From JAJKIV01 sp036741775 (GTDB lineage: Bacteria > Gemmatimonadota > Gemmatimonadetes > Gemmatimonadales > Gemmatimonadaceae), in assembly GCA_036741775.1 (NCBI GenBank), contig DAINRQ010000001.1, forward strand, positions 62,001 through 126,000: DNA of 64,000 bases, written 5' to 3'. Below the pieces are notes generated by a model that made no database searches, was not told the DNA's origin, and saw only the letters and a program-made list of their open reading frames with translations. The translations under genes and the position numbers were made by a program. Positions 17,659 through 27,398 of the stretch are shown here, in pieces. The stretch's first letter is position 1, and each line of letters begins with the position of its first letter.

Positions 17659-20640
17659 TCAGCGCACCGCGCGCGGCGACGAGCTCGCCACGCCGCTCGG
17701 AACGCCCCCCGACCCACTCGCCGCGTACGCGGCCCAATAGCGCGGCGCGCTGAACCGTCGGTCCCGAATGAGGTCGCGTTGCGCCGCCGCGACGGCATCC
17801 GCCGCATCGCCCCCCGCTGAGAGATGCGCGTAGAACCTGCCCGCGAATGCCGCCGCGCTCTCATCCCCCACACGCCAGCGCGTCGCGACAACAGTGCGCG
17901 CCCCCGCATACAGGAACGCCTGGTCCAGCGTCGCATGGTCGTCGGTCCGGGCGTACCGCGAGGACCACGCCTCTCCCACCCCGGTCTCGCACCCCGAGAG
18001 GAACACGAGCGGGCTGTTCACCCGGAGCGCCAGCACCTCGTGGACCTCGAGCCGCCCGTTGTCGGCCTGCGCACCATCTCCACCCGCAAGCTCGATGCGG
18101 GAGAACATCGGACTCTCCGCCTCCATCACCCCGTGCGAGGCAACGTGGACAATCCCATTCGACTGGAGCGCCAGGCGCAGGGCGCGCTCGGTTGCGCGAG
18201 CACCAACCAATACTGTCGACCCAGCTCGGGCGAGTCCCGCACGGCGAGCCTCTGCACGCGAGCTCGTCAGCGTTGTCGGGAATGGCGCGAACGCAACGAC
18301 GCGCGGCGCGTCGTACGCTCCGGAGCTCGCGCGAAGCGCCGGCAACGCCGCCGCCACCGGGAGGTAGAGCACCGCGTAGTCCTCGGCGAGCACGCGTCCC
18401 GACGGGGATCGCAGCGCGGCAAACGGGAGATACGCGAGCGCGCCGTGCGGCACGACGACGACACGCGTGGCGCCCGTGAGGGCACCCGAGGCGACCACCG
18501 GCTCGATGAGCGCACGATGCAACCCGAGGAGCACCGCGTTGGCGCTCCCAAGATCCGAATCACCACCTCCGGACTGCGCCACCAAGTCACGCGCGAGACG
18601 CACACGCCCTGCGAGGTCGTGATCGGTCATTGCCGTCGCGAACACCCGGACGCCGTCCCGACGAAGGACAAAGATCAGCGTTCGGTCGGGCGTGACGAAG
18701 TACTCGAGGAGCACCTCGTCGTCGCGAAGTGATTCGCGCACGGTCTTGCTGTTCGTGCTCCCGAGCCCGATCGGCATGCCCTGCCGCGGGTGCCCCGGAT
18801 CGCGTACGAGTACCTCATCGAACTCACGCCGCGCCGCGGCGAGCTCAGCAAAGACCTCCGATCGCCGGTCGCGATCCCCACCGCTGCGTTCGCGTGAGCG
18901 ACCGCCTTCAGCCACCGAGAGTCGACTCAACAGCGCTTCGATGCGACGCAGTACACGTGCACGTTCGGCCAGCAGTGCGTCCGAGCTCGCGGTATCCCTC
19001 CCGTGCAGACGCGCCTCGGCGATGTGATCCAGTAGCGCGCGGCTGCGCGCGCGATCGGCAACCTCGAATGCCTCGGTATTCCTTCCGACCTCCACTAACG
19101 ACAATACGAGATCGGCATACACTGCCGCCTTGTCCGTAACGAACGTGGTGCGCAGCTCGCCGAGACCGAGCGATGTCCGAAGCCGCTCGACTCCCCCGAT
19201 GGCCATGCGCCCGTATTCGATCGCCGCGGCGAATTGCCCCAGCCGCCGGTATGCGCGTGCCGCGAGTGCGTCTGCCTCGACCTCCGCAGCGATCCCTCCC
19301 GAAGCGAGATCGGCTCGCGGAAAGGCAAGCGCCTGGAGGACGCCGCGCGCGTCGCCCTCGATATCAGCGATGCGCGCGCTCGCGAGCGCGAGTGTACCCC
19401 GTCTCGTCGGAACGCGCAGGGCGCTGTAGACGCGGTGAGCCTCCGCGAGCCGCGCGCGCGAACCTGCCCGATCCCCGGAACGGGCAGCGAGCTCCGCATC
19501 GACGAGCAGATCAGTGAGAATGTCGAACGGCGCGCGCATGTTCCGGTGAAGAGCGAGCGCTTGCGCCACGCTGGCCCGTGCGCGCGCGGCGTCGCCAAGC
19601 ACGCCGAGGAGAGCAGCGCGCCGCCGGAGGACGTCCGCCAGCTCGTCGGTTGCGCCGATCGCCGAATCGATCTGGATAGCGCTATCGAGGACGGAGAGCG
19701 CTCGGCGCCGGTCGCCCATCTTCTCGTAGATCTCCGCCAGCAGTTTGAGGTCTTCCGCCTCCTGCACGGGGAGCTGTGCCGAGCGCGCGATATGGATAGC
19801 GGTGTCGAGCGCGGCAATCGCGCGCTGAAACTCGCCAAGCAAGCCGTAAGCGGTGGCAAGCTGTCCTAACGCGTTTTCTTCGCCAACAGGGTGGTCTGGT
19901 CTCGGATACCGGCGGCGTAGGTCGTCTACGCCAGCGATCGCGCCGAGTGGGTTGCCAAGCTTCACGTCGACCGAGGCAAGACCGACGGTTGCGTTCCACT
20001 CCGTCGGCAGGTCACCTTCTGCCCTTCCCATGTCGCGCGCGAGGATGTAGCCGCCCCGCGCGGACTCCAGATCGCCGAGATCGGCTGCGTTGAGGGCCTG
20101 GTTGGAGGTGGCTTTCGCCACGTTGAGCCGGTCCCCGAGCTCGCGCGCCATTGCGAGCGCGCTGTCGAACCATACCTGTGACGTCTCGAGCTGGCCTTCA
20201 TCGCGAGCCAGAAGCCCGAGCGCGTTGTACGAGCGGAACAGGTCGGCCCGCATCCCGTGGCGATGCTTGATCGCGAGTGCCGTGGCGCCTAGTTGGCGGG
20301 CCTCGGCGTAATCGCCGAGTCGCCATGCAGCGAGTCCCAGCGACGTGAGCACGCGTGCGGCCGCGACCGAGTCGCCTGACGCGCCCGCCGTGGCGAGAGC
20401 CTGCTGGTAGCTCCCGCGTGCCGCTTCGTACTCGCCCGCACGATAGAGACTGTCGGCAGCGATGGTAAGCGACGCGAGTACGGTACGTGCCTCGCCGGCC
20501 GCTGCCTTGGCTGATTGCGGCGCTGCGGGTCGCGCGCGGCCCGGGTCGAAGGCACGCGTCGATTCGTCGCCGCATGCCACCGCCGCAATCAGCGCCCCAA
20601 GAACGCCGACGCGTGTGAGGCACGCTGATCCGGTTGTCAC
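17659..20640 (-). CDS. Exported TPR-CHAT caspase-like lipoprotein
   Basis: About 993 residues. The N-terminus is a lipoprotein signal with lipobox AVAC, followed by a linker and about a dozen TPR-like helical hairpins. The C-terminal 350 residues form a CHAT domain: VVVVPHGALAYLPFAAL, then the catalytic histidine in VHVASHG and the catalytic cysteine in LVFLSGCETG, then ARTVVATRWRVGDESAAAFAGRFY. Both members of the His/Cys dyad are present, so it should be an active clan CD protease. Two GTG starts are possible, at 20646 or 20640; AGTAGG seven bases upstream favours 20640. It begins only 2-8 bases after the anti-sigma factor stop, which indicates cotranscription. A lipoprotein signal is unusual, as most described CHAT proteases are cytoplasmic. 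Confidence 0.88.
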   Translation of the reverse strand: MTTGSACLTRVGVLGALIAAVACGDESTRAFDPGRARPAAPQSAKAAAGEARTVLASLTIAADSLYRAGEYEAARGSYQQALATAGASGDSVAAARVLTSLGLAAWRLGDYAEARQLGATALAIKHRHGMRADLFRSYNALGLLARDEGQLETSQVWFDSALAMARELGDRLNVAKATSNQALNAADLGDLESARGGYILARDMGRAEGDLPTEWNATVGLASVDVKLGNPLGAIAGVDDLRRRYPRPDHPVGEENALGQLATAYGLLGEFQRAIAALDTAIHIARSAQLPVQEAEDLKLLAEIYEKMGDRRRALSVLDSAIQIDSAIGATDELADVLRRRAALLGVLGDAARARASVAQALALHRNMRAPFDILTDLLVDAELAARSGDRAGSRARLAEAHRVYSALRVPTRRGTLALASARIADIEGDARGVLQALAFPRADLASGGIAAEVEADALAARAYRRLGQFAAAIEYGRMAIGGVERLRTSLGLGELRTTFVTDKAAVYADLVLSLVEVGRNTEAFEVADRARSRALLDHIAEARLHGRDTASSDALLAERARVLRRIEALLSRLSVAEGGRSRERSGGDRDRRSEVFAELAAARREFDEVLVRDPGHPRQGMPIGLGSTNSKTVRESLRDDEVLLEYFVTPDRTLIFVLRRDGVRVFATAMTDHDLAGRVRLARDLVAQSGGGDSDLGSANAVLLGLHRALIEPVVASGALTGATRVVVVPHGALAYLPFAALRSPSGRVLAEDYAVLYLPVAAALPALRASSGAYDAPRVVAFAPFPTTLTSSRAEARRAGLARAGSTVLVGARATERALRLALQSNGIVHVASHGVMEAESPMFSRIELAGGDGAQADNGRLEVHEVLALRVNSPLVFLSGCETGVGEAWSSRYARTDDHATLDQAFLYAGARTVVATRWRVGDESAAAFAGRFYAHLSAGGDAADAVAAAQRDLIRDRRFSAPRYWAAYAASGSGGVPSGVASSSPRAVR

Positions 20641-20648
20641 TCGCACGC

Positions 20649-21233
20649 CTACTGAACGGTGAGACGCTGGCGCCCAGTCCCGACCGATCGCCCGTCACCT
20701 CGCAGGCCGTCGACGTACCAGTAGATCGTGCTGCCTGTGGCGAGTGCGACCGAGTCGGGAAGTGCCGCAGTAGTGTCCGCGGTATTGACCGACCAGCGCG
20801 TTCGTCCATCGGCATCCATGACGGTGAGCGTGTACTCGACGACGCTCGTGTCACGTCTCCAGACGAACTGAAGCTCCGTGGCCGCCACGGCGGAGGCGTT
20901 CGGTGGCGTGACCACGGCCAGCGCGTTTGCGTTCGAGGCAGGCAGCGGGGACGATCGCATGCGATCGTCCGGAGACATCCCCGGTCGCAGAAGAACGACG
21001 ACAAGGATCGTAGCCGCAATGGCTGCCAGAAGCGCGACCCGGTGACCGCCCCGCGCAGCCGAGGGGGCCGAGTGCACCAGGCGTTTCGCGGCCACGAGCT
21101 CGGCGCGGCATACCGCGCAGTCTGCGACGTGTGCCTCCACGGAAGCACGCGTCGCGGCCGGCAGACTTCGGTCGATGTACCCGGCGAGGGTCTCCGCGGC
21201 GAGATGGCCCGGCGGGGGTGACTGGTTCGGCAT
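20649..21233 (-). CDS. Membrane anti-sigma factor with zinc-finger (zf-HC2) domain
   Basis: About 194 residues. The N-terminal anti-sigma domain has the HxxxCxxC zinc motif (VEAHVADCAVCRAEL) after an LAGYIDRSL helix. One transmembrane segment follows (ALLAAIAATILVVVLL). The outer domain is a short Ig/Fn3-like fold (TELQFVWRRDTSVVEYTLTVMD ... GSTIYWYVDG). It should hold the ECF sigma factor encoded just upstream inactive at the membrane. An alternative GTG start at 21272 adds 13 residues; neither start has a clear ribosome site. It ends 2-8 bases before the CHAT gene, so an exported protease is made from the same transcript as an anti-sigma factor with a domain on the outer side. Confidence 0.85.
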   Translation of the reverse strand: MPNQSPPPGHLAAETLAGYIDRSLPAATRASVEAHVADCAVCRAELVAAKRLVHSAPSAARGGHRVALLAAIAATILVVVLLRPGMSPDDRMRSSPLPASNANALAVVTPPNASAVAATELQFVWRRDTSVVEYTLTVMDADGRTRWSVNTADTTAALPDSVALATGSTIYWYVDGLRGDGRSVGTGRQRLTVQ

Positions 21234-21327
21234 GAACTTCGAGCCGTGGCTCGGTTCGAGAGTGGTGCTCACAACGTGAATGACACGGACCGACAGGTCC
21301 TTATTTCTGCCGGCGAATCGGGGCGCG

Positions 21328-21990
21328 TTACGGGACCGCGCTCACGACGCCTCGCGCCGCTAACCGCCGCCGCAGATGTCCGAGCACGCGGTTGAGACGC
21401 CGGTACACGTGAAATGGCGTCGCGGCGTCGGTGACCTCGGCGATCTCCTTCGCAGAGAGATCGTCCTCGAACCGGAGCTTGATGAGAAGCCGGTCCGGTG
21501 CGGCAAGACTATCGATTTCCTTGGCGACCGCGGCGCGGATCTCGTCGACTGACATGCGCGTGTCCACCGGCGCTCCGCCCGCGTCAGGCAGGCGCGCGAG
21601 GTCGATCGCCTCGGAGGTGAGATCGACAAGTCGGCGGCGAGCAGCACGTTCGGCACGTGCAGCGTCGCCTTCGTCGGCACCGTGGCGTCGCCCGTAGCGC
21701 TGGCGGTGGAAGTCGTATGCGAGGCGCCGGGCTACGACCACGAGCCAGGTCGTGAACTTCCCGGAGCCATCGCCGGCAAAGGTGCGGAGCCGCCGGCTGT
21801 CATCCTCGCGAAGCTTCTCGAGCACGAACGCGTACGCATCCATCACGGCGTCGTGCTCGCGGTATATGGCGCGCACGGCGTGTAGGATCACGCGGCTGTA
21901 CGACGAGACGAATGCCTCCCACGCCGCTTCGCAAGCCGACGGTGTGGAGGCATCGAGGAGCGTCGAGAGCTGCGGCGGGCAAAGGGGCAC
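21328..21990 (-). CDS. ECF RNA polymerase sigma factor
   Basis: About 220 residues from a GTG at 21990, though the reading frame is open to 22110 and the exact start is unsure. Region 2 is seen as WEAFVSSYSRVILHAVRAIYREHDAVMDAYAFVLEKL, with the promoter-melting stretch FTTWLVVVARRLAYDFHR. A linker of about 60 residues follows, then region 4 with LAAPDRLLIKLRFEDDLSAKEIAEVT and the recognition helix ATPFHVYRRLNRVLGHLRR. The long charged linker between regions 2 and 4 resembles ECF groups paired with zinc-finger anti-sigma factors. First gene of the operon with the anti-sigma factor and CHAT protein, and divergent from the SusC gene, which it may also control. Confidence 0.85.
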   Translation of the reverse strand: MPLCPPQLSTLLDASTPSACEAAWEAFVSSYSRVILHAVRAIYREHDAVMDAYAFVLEKLREDDSRRLRTFAGDGSGKFTTWLVVVARRLAYDFHRQRYGRRHGADEGDAARAERAARRRLVDLTSEAIDLARLPDAGGAPVDTRMSVDEIRAAVAKEIDSLAAPDRLLIKLRFEDDLSAKEIAEVTDAATPFHVYRRLNRVLGHLRRRLAARGVVSAVP

Positions 21991-22707
21991 GCGACGGAGG
22001 ATGGCGCCACGCGCAGCGCCGCGCGGACGGTGACGCCGAGATATTACGAACGCCCGTCTCCAACGCAACCGCGCCAATGGTTCGCGGGGACAGCCAATGA
22101 AAGGGCCCACAGCGTGCCCCTTCGTTGGCGGATCGACTGTGCATACGGTGGCTCAATGTCCGCCGACCTGATACCTCATGCCCCAAGCCGACGTGGCGAC
22201 TGCGTCTCGATGGCGGACGTCGCGGTCGCCGCCGCAAGCTGCGGCGTGCCGCGTTAGGCGCGGCTGCCCTCGAATCCTCACCGGGGTGCTGGCGAGGCGG
22301 CGTGGCAACTCGCCCTCGGCGTCGCGGTCGGACCCGGGCTCGCGCTCGGTTCGACCAGTACAGTGGCGGCGAATTCATGTCGGGCCGGGGCGCGGTCGTG
22401 CCGCGCGTCGTTGCGGCGGTGACGCTCGTCGTTGGCTTCCTCGAGCAGCGGCTGAGCTCGCCGGGCGCCGCGGTCGTAAGCGAGTTCCAACGTTTTCGCC
22501 CGCCGCCGCGTGACGTAATCGCGCGAAGCCATTCGTGTTCTTGCGAGTAGTGCGGAGATGCTGCAGTGTTGCGCCACTGGGCGTCGCCCGAATCCCGAAC
22601 CAACCTGCCGGCCGCAGCGTGTTTACCGCGGTATACCGATCTGGTACGCAGATGGTCAGTGCGGGCCCGCCACCTCATTTCAATCGACGCCGAAGTCGGA
22701 GGAGTCC
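21991..22707. other. Intergenic region between the sigma-factor operon and SusC
   Basis: Roughly 600-700 bases with no convincing coding sequence; open frames here are arginine-rich and lack domains. It must carry the promoters of both divergent units. Visible elements are an exact 10-bp palindrome TACCGCGGTA (22624-22633), a CGTTAGGC octamer near 22252, and the ribosome site GGAGGAG just before the SusC ATG at 22708. I could not identify a -35/-10 pair with confidence. Confidence 0.5.
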
Positions 22708-25700
22708 ATGAACCAAAGCGATCTCGTCAGTTCCCGCCCGCCTGACCCTACCACCCACCACAACAAGCCTCGCCACGTCTGGATACCACGGGTGTCACGT
22801 CTCGCACTGGCGGTCTCAGCGGCGTTGCTCGCAGCCACAGCGCCGGTCTGGGCCCAAACACAGCCGGGTGTCGTTGCCGGAACCGTCGTGGCCGAAGGCG
22901 CACAGCGACCCCTGCCAGGCGTGCAGATCAGCATCGAAGGCCAAGCGGGGAAAGAAGTTACGTCGGACGCCTCCGGACGCTTTCGCATCGCGGACGTGTC
23001 CGGAACGACCGTCACGGTCCATGCCCGCGCACTCGGGTTCCGTCCCACGAGCCAGAGTGTCACCGTCGGCACTACCGACGTTCGCTTCGTCCTCGCCGAG
23101 CGCGCGGTCGAGCTGAATCAGGTCGTCGTCACCGGCACTGCCGGTGGTGAACAGCTGCGCTCTCTCGGGACGTCCGTCGCGACCGTGAACGTCACCGACG
23201 TTGCCGCGAAGACGGCCATCCCATCGGTCGACGCGTTGCTCAATGGCCGGACGCCCGGCGTCGTGGTGCTCCCGGGAACAGGAATGGTTGGCGCCGGCGC
23301 CAACATCCGCGTCCGCGGCATCGGGACGTTCTCGCTTTCCAGCCAGCCGCTCGTGTACGTCGACGGCATCCGCGTGAACAACTCGACTGGTAGCGGGATC
23401 AGCGTGCAGGCGTTCGGCTCCGGCGTCGTATCGCGCCTCAATGACTTCGATCCGAGTGAGATCGAGAGCATCGAGGTGCTGAAGGGGCCCGCGGCCGCGA
23501 CGCTCTACGGCACCGAAGCGGCGCGCGGCGTGATCAACATCATCACGAAGAAAGGCCGGGCTGGCGGCACGTCGTACGGATTCCAGGTCCAGGGTGGCAG
23601 TAACTGGTTCGACGACTACGAGAACCGCATCCCCACGAACTACTGCGTTCTGCTCTCACCCACCGAGTGCGTGAACTCGAACGCCGAGGCGGGCGAGCTC
23701 GTGGCGCTCAACGTGGCGAAGCAGGAGAAGGCCCGCGGTACGCCGCTCTTCCGAACCGGCGACATCCGCAACTATGCGGCGAACGTGAGTGGTGGCACGC
23801 CACTGTTCCGCTTCTTCGCGTCCGGTGAGGTTGGCGACACCGAAGGCGCCGAACGATTCAACGAGCGGCGACAAACCAGCGTTCGCACGAACCTGAACAT
23901 CACGCCGAACTCGAAGTTCGATGTGGCCACGAGCATGGGCTACATCAACAGCAACACGCGGCTGAGCTGTGAGGGCGGCTGCGGCGGCATCATGTGGGAG
24001 TCGATGTACTCCAACCCCGTCAATCTCCCGCGATTCTGCGAGGCCGGCGACGAAGAGTGCACATGGGTGCGCGGGTTCCAGAGCACCCCGCACGAGGCGT
24101 ACGACCCGTACCACCTTGCTCAGGGGCTGCACCGCCTGACGGCGAGCGCGACGGTTCAGTACAACCCGTTCTCGTGGATGTCGCACCGGCTCGCGATCGG
24201 GACCGACCTCAGTTTCGAGGACAACACCGACCAGTTGGCGCACGTCACCAACGATACCATCGCCTTTTTCTGGGGCACGAACGCGCAAGGCTGGCGCTTT
24301 CGCAATCAACATCAGGCGACGTTCAACACGTACGACTACAACGCCAGCCTCAACTTCACGCCGAGGGGGCTGTCGTCGAAGACGTCGTTAGGCGTGCAGT
24401 ACTACCAGCGGCGGAACGAGTTCATGCAGGGCGAAGGGGATTTCTTCCCGGCGCCAGGGCTCCGGACGATCGCGTCCGCCGGGCAGAAGGTCGGCCTGTC
24501 GGACGGCTGGTCCGCCAATAACACGCTCGGCTTCTACCTCCAAGAGCAGATCGGGTGGCGCGATCGGCTGTACTTCACCGCTGCGGCTCGCGTGGACAAC
24601 AACAGCTCGTTCGGCAGTGAGGTGAAGTGGGTAGGCTACCCGAAGGCGAGCATCTCGTACGTCGCCAGCGAAGAACCGGCGATTCGAGAGATCCTGCCGG
24701 ACGTGTTCAACAGTTTCCGCCTCCGCGCCGCCTTCGGCGCCTCGGGGCAACAGCCCGCAATCAACACGGCCCTGCGGACGCTGAATCCCGTTCCCGGTCC
24801 GAACGGACAGGGCGTTCTCACACCGAACTCCCTCGGAAACGAGGACCTCAAGCCCGAACGCGTAGAGGGGCTCGAGCTCGGTTTCGAGACCGGGATGTTC
24901 AACGACCGGGTCGGCGTCGACTTCACCTATTACCGCGACCGCTCGAAGGACGCGATCCTCTCCCGCGGCGTCGCGCCGAGCACCGGGTTCGGGGCGAGCA
25001 GCCAGTTCTTCAACGCGGGCCAGATCACCAAGCAGGGCATCGAGCTCGGCCTCAAAGGCCAGATCATCAACCAGCGCGACTTCGGCTGGGACGTGAACTT
25101 CACGCTCGGCACGCATTCATCCAAGATCGACCGCCTCAACGGGACCGATACGACGATCGACCTCGGCTCCGCGGCTCATCGCGTGGGCTATGCCCCGTTC
25201 GACTGGTTCTCGTACAAGGTCCTGAGCGCTGAATGGGACCCCACCACACGTCGGGCGATCAACGCAATGTGTGACGACGGGCGCGGCCAGCCCATGCCAT
25301 GCCTCAACGCCAACGGTGGTGTCCAGGCACCGAAGGTCTACCTCGGCCATTCGATCCCCACGGCCGAAGGCGCGATCACGACGACGTTCCGCTTCCTGCG
25401 AAACTTCAGCGTCTACGGGATGTTCGATTATGCGCTGAACTACAAGCGGCTGGACAACAACCTCCGCATCCGCTGCCAGATCTTCTATACCTGCCGCGAG
25501 TACCTCGAGCCCGAGAACACCGATCCGCGGCAACTCGCACAGATGCAGACGAGCGGCACACTCCGCGATTTCGTGATCGTCAACTCGCGGTACGTGAAGT
25601 TCCGCGAGATCTCGCTGTCGTACGATGCGCCGCAGAGCATCGCCGGGCGTGTCCGGGCACAGTCGGCGGGATTCACGCTGTCCGCCCGCAACCTTCACAC

Positions 25701-25824
25701 GTGGACGCCGTACACGGGGCTCGATCCGGAAAGTCAGTTCGTGGCGGGAACACCGCTCAACCTCGACCAGGCGCACCTGCCACAGCTCATGTCGGTCGTG
25801 CTGACGCTCCGCCTGAACTACTGA
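22708..25824 (+). CDS. SusC/RagA-family TonB-linked outer membrane receptor
   Basis: A 1038-residue beta-barrel receptor. The ATG at 22708 follows GGAGGAG and precedes a long signal region ending APVWAQ. A carboxypeptidase-like regulatory domain comes first (GTVVAEGAQRPLPGVQISIEG), then a TonB-box-like LNQVVVTGTA and the plug domain with PSVDALLNGRTPGVVVLPG and the SusC signature ARGVINIITKKG. The rest is the outer membrane barrel, ending in the aromatic LRLNY expected of an outer membrane protein. It should import a ligand captured by the SusD protein encoded next, using TonB. No glycoside hydrolase or peptidase lies beside it, so the ligand is unknown. Forty bases separate it from the SusD gene. 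Confidence 0.95.
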   Translation: MNQSDLVSSRPPDPTTHHNKPRHVWIPRVSRLALAVSAALLAATAPVWAQTQPGVVAGTVVAEGAQRPLPGVQISIEGQAGKEVTSDASGRFRIADVSGTTVTVHARALGFRPTSQSVTVGTTDVRFVLAERAVELNQVVVTGTAGGEQLRSLGTSVATVNVTDVAAKTAIPSVDALLNGRTPGVVVLPGTGMVGAGANIRVRGIGTFSLSSQPLVYVDGIRVNNSTGSGISVQAFGSGVVSRLNDFDPSEIESIEVLKGPAAATLYGTEAARGVINIITKKGRAGGTSYGFQVQGGSNWFDDYENRIPTNYCVLLSPTECVNSNAEAGELVALNVAKQEKARGTPLFRTGDIRNYAANVSGGTPLFRFFASGEVGDTEGAERFNERRQTSVRTNLNITPNSKFDVATSMGYINSNTRLSCEGGCGGIMWESMYSNPVNLPRFCEAGDEECTWVRGFQSTPHEAYDPYHLAQGLHRLTASATVQYNPFSWMSHRLAIGTDLSFEDNTDQLAHVTNDTIAFFWGTNAQGWRFRNQHQATFNTYDYNASLNFTPRGLSSKTSLGVQYYQRRNEFMQGEGDFFPAPGLRTIASAGQKVGLSDGWSANNTLGFYLQEQIGWRDRLYFTAAARVDNNSSFGSEVKWVGYPKASISYVASEEPAIREILPDVFNSFRLRAAFGASGQQPAINTALRTLNPVPGPNGQGVLTPNSLGNEDLKPERVEGLELGFETGMFNDRVGVDFTYYRDRSKDAILSRGVAPSTGFGASSQFFNAGQITKQGIELGLKGQIINQRDFGWDVNFTLGTHSSKIDRLNGTDTTIDLGSAAHRVGYAPFDWFSYKVLSAEWDPTTRRAINAMCDDGRGQPMPCLNANGGVQAPKVYLGHSIPTAEGAITTTFRFLRNFSVYGMFDYALNYKRLDNNLRIRCQIFYTCREYLEPENTDPRQLAQMQTSGTLRDFVIVNSRYVKFREISLSYDAPQSIAGRVRAQSAGFTLSARNLHTWTPYTGLDPESQFVAGTPLNLDQAHLPQLMSVVLTLRLNY

Positions 25825-25864
25825 CCCGTATCGACCAACTGCCTAACAAGGACGGAGTTCACAT

Positions 25865-27190
25865 ATGATTTTCATACGGAGAAGCTCGGGAGTTGCTGCC
25901 ACGGGTCGTCGCTCCGGGGTGCGCCGGACGGCTCTCTCGATTGCGATGGTGATTGGCGTGACGTCGGCCATGGCCGCGTGCAGCACGGACGACCTCCTCG
26001 AGGTCGAGACACCGGCCAACGTACCGGTGGGCATGATCGACGATCCCGCGAACGCCGGTCTGATGGTCAACAGCGCCGTCGCCGACTTCGAGTGCGCGCT
26101 CGGCGCCATGATCGCTGTGGAGGGGATCATCAGCGACGAGCTTGCGGATGCGCAACTCGGTGCCGCCGCGTGGCCGTACGACCGGCGAGACGCGAACACC
26201 CAGACCAACGGGTCGTACGGCACCGCCGCCTGCACGTCGAATCAGACGCCGGGGATTTACAGCCCATTGTCCACTGCCCGCTGGTCCACGGATCACGCAC
26301 TCACGAACCTCACGACGTGGACCGATGCCGAGGTCGTCAATCGTCAGGCACTCATCGCGCGCGCCGCGACGTACGCGGGATTCAGCTACGCGCTCATGGG
26401 CATGTCCTTCTGCTCGGCGGCGTTCGACCTGGGACCGGAGGTGCAACAACTGGACATTTTCCAGCTCGCCGAGGATCGATTCACCCAGGCGATTGCCGCC
26501 GCGCAGGGCGCGGGTGAGGGTTCGGCTGCCATGCTCAACGCGGCGTACGTCGGCCGCGCCCGGGTGCGGCTCTTCCTCGGCAACAATGCGGGAGCCATTG
26601 CGGACGCCACGCTCGTACCGGCGGGCTTCGTGCTCAATGCCGCGAACGACGCGACGGACAACCGCCTCATGAACCGCATCTTCCAGATCACGGAGCAGAA
26701 CGGCTTCTATACCGTCGAGCCGCTGTCCCGCGGCCTGACCACCGAGAACGGCCAAATCGATCCACGGTCAGCGACGAGCGAGACAGACACACGGCCGGCG
26801 GATGCGCGGTCGACGATCTGGGTGGCAGACAAGTACCCGGCGCAGGGGGCGCCAACACCGATCGCGAGCTATACGGAGGCGCAGCTCATTCTGGCAGAAG
26901 CGCAGGGTGGTGCTCAGGCGGTCTCGACCATCAACGCGCTCCGCGCGGCGGTGGGGCTGCAGCCGTACACTGGCGCGACCGACGCCGCGTCGATCCAGAA
27001 CCTCATCATCAATGAGCGCCGCCGCGCGCTGTTCCTCGAGGGGTTCCGAAATTACGACATGCAACGCTTCGACCTTCCGTTCAACCCGCCCGTCGGGGCT
27101 CCGTTTCCGCAGAAGGGCGGCACGTACGGCAACACACGGTGCCTGCCGCTGCCGGACGTGGAACGGTTCAACAACCCCAACATCATCTGA
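25865..27190 (+). CDS. SusD/RagB-family outer membrane lipoprotein
   Basis: A 441-residue lipoprotein with a basic N-terminus, hydrophobic core and lipobox MAAC followed by STDDLLEVETP, the usual start of SusD-like proteins in this phylum. TPR-like helices (NRQALIARAATYAGFSYALMGMSFC, FQLAEDRFTQAIAAA, AAMLNAAYVGRARVRLFLG) and the C-terminal segment YTEAQLILAEAQGG ... NERRRALFLEGFRNYDMQRF are characteristic. It forms a ligand-binding lid over the SusC receptor on the outer face of the cell. GGACGGAG lies about eight bases before the ATG. A 34-bp palindrome follows the stop codon, so SusC and SusD form a two-gene unit. Confidence 0.93.
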   Translation: MIFIRRSSGVAATGRRSGVRRTALSIAMVIGVTSAMAACSTDDLLEVETPANVPVGMIDDPANAGLMVNSAVADFECALGAMIAVEGIISDELADAQLGAAAWPYDRRDANTQTNGSYGTAACTSNQTPGIYSPLSTARWSTDHALTNLTTWTDAEVVNRQALIARAATYAGFSYALMGMSFCSAAFDLGPEVQQLDIFQLAEDRFTQAIAAAQGAGEGSAAMLNAAYVGRARVRLFLGNNAGAIADATLVPAGFVLNAANDATDNRLMNRIFQITEQNGFYTVEPLSRGLTTENGQIDPRSATSETDTRPADARSTIWVADKYPAQGAPTPIASYTEAQLILAEAQGGAQAVSTINALRAAVGLQPYTGATDAASIQNLIINERRRALFLEGFRNYDMQRFDLPFNPPVGAPFPQKGGTYGNTRCLPLPDVERFNNPNII

Positions 27191-27212
27191 CGGTCCGCAG
27201 GCGGGATGCCTA

Positions 27213-27246
27213 ACGACGACCCCGGGCGCGCGCCCGGGGTCGTCGT
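27213..27246. terminator. 34-bp perfect palindrome after susD
   Basis: Starts ACGACGACCCCGGGCGC and is exactly self-complementary over 34 bases with no unpaired centre, 23 bases after the SusD stop codon. It is followed by GTATTTG, a weak T-rich stretch. Likely terminator of the SusC-SusD unit. A GCCTAACG octamer overlaps its left edge. Confidence 0.7.
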
Positions 27247-27398
27247 GTATTTGCCACGGGTGCTCCGTCGCCGACTCCTGCAGAGTCCGCATTTTTCGGC
27301 TTCTGTTCGGCACGAGCCATGCACTGACATCCGACGATTTTGTGAGTACGTGCCGAGCGGTAGCCGGCATTCGATGGAGTCAGTTAGCGGAGTGATCT

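Noticed and set aside
22111..22550. Open frames in the gap before SusC
   Set aside because: Translations on both strands are Arg/Ala/Pro-rich with no motif or ribosome site; treated as non-coding.
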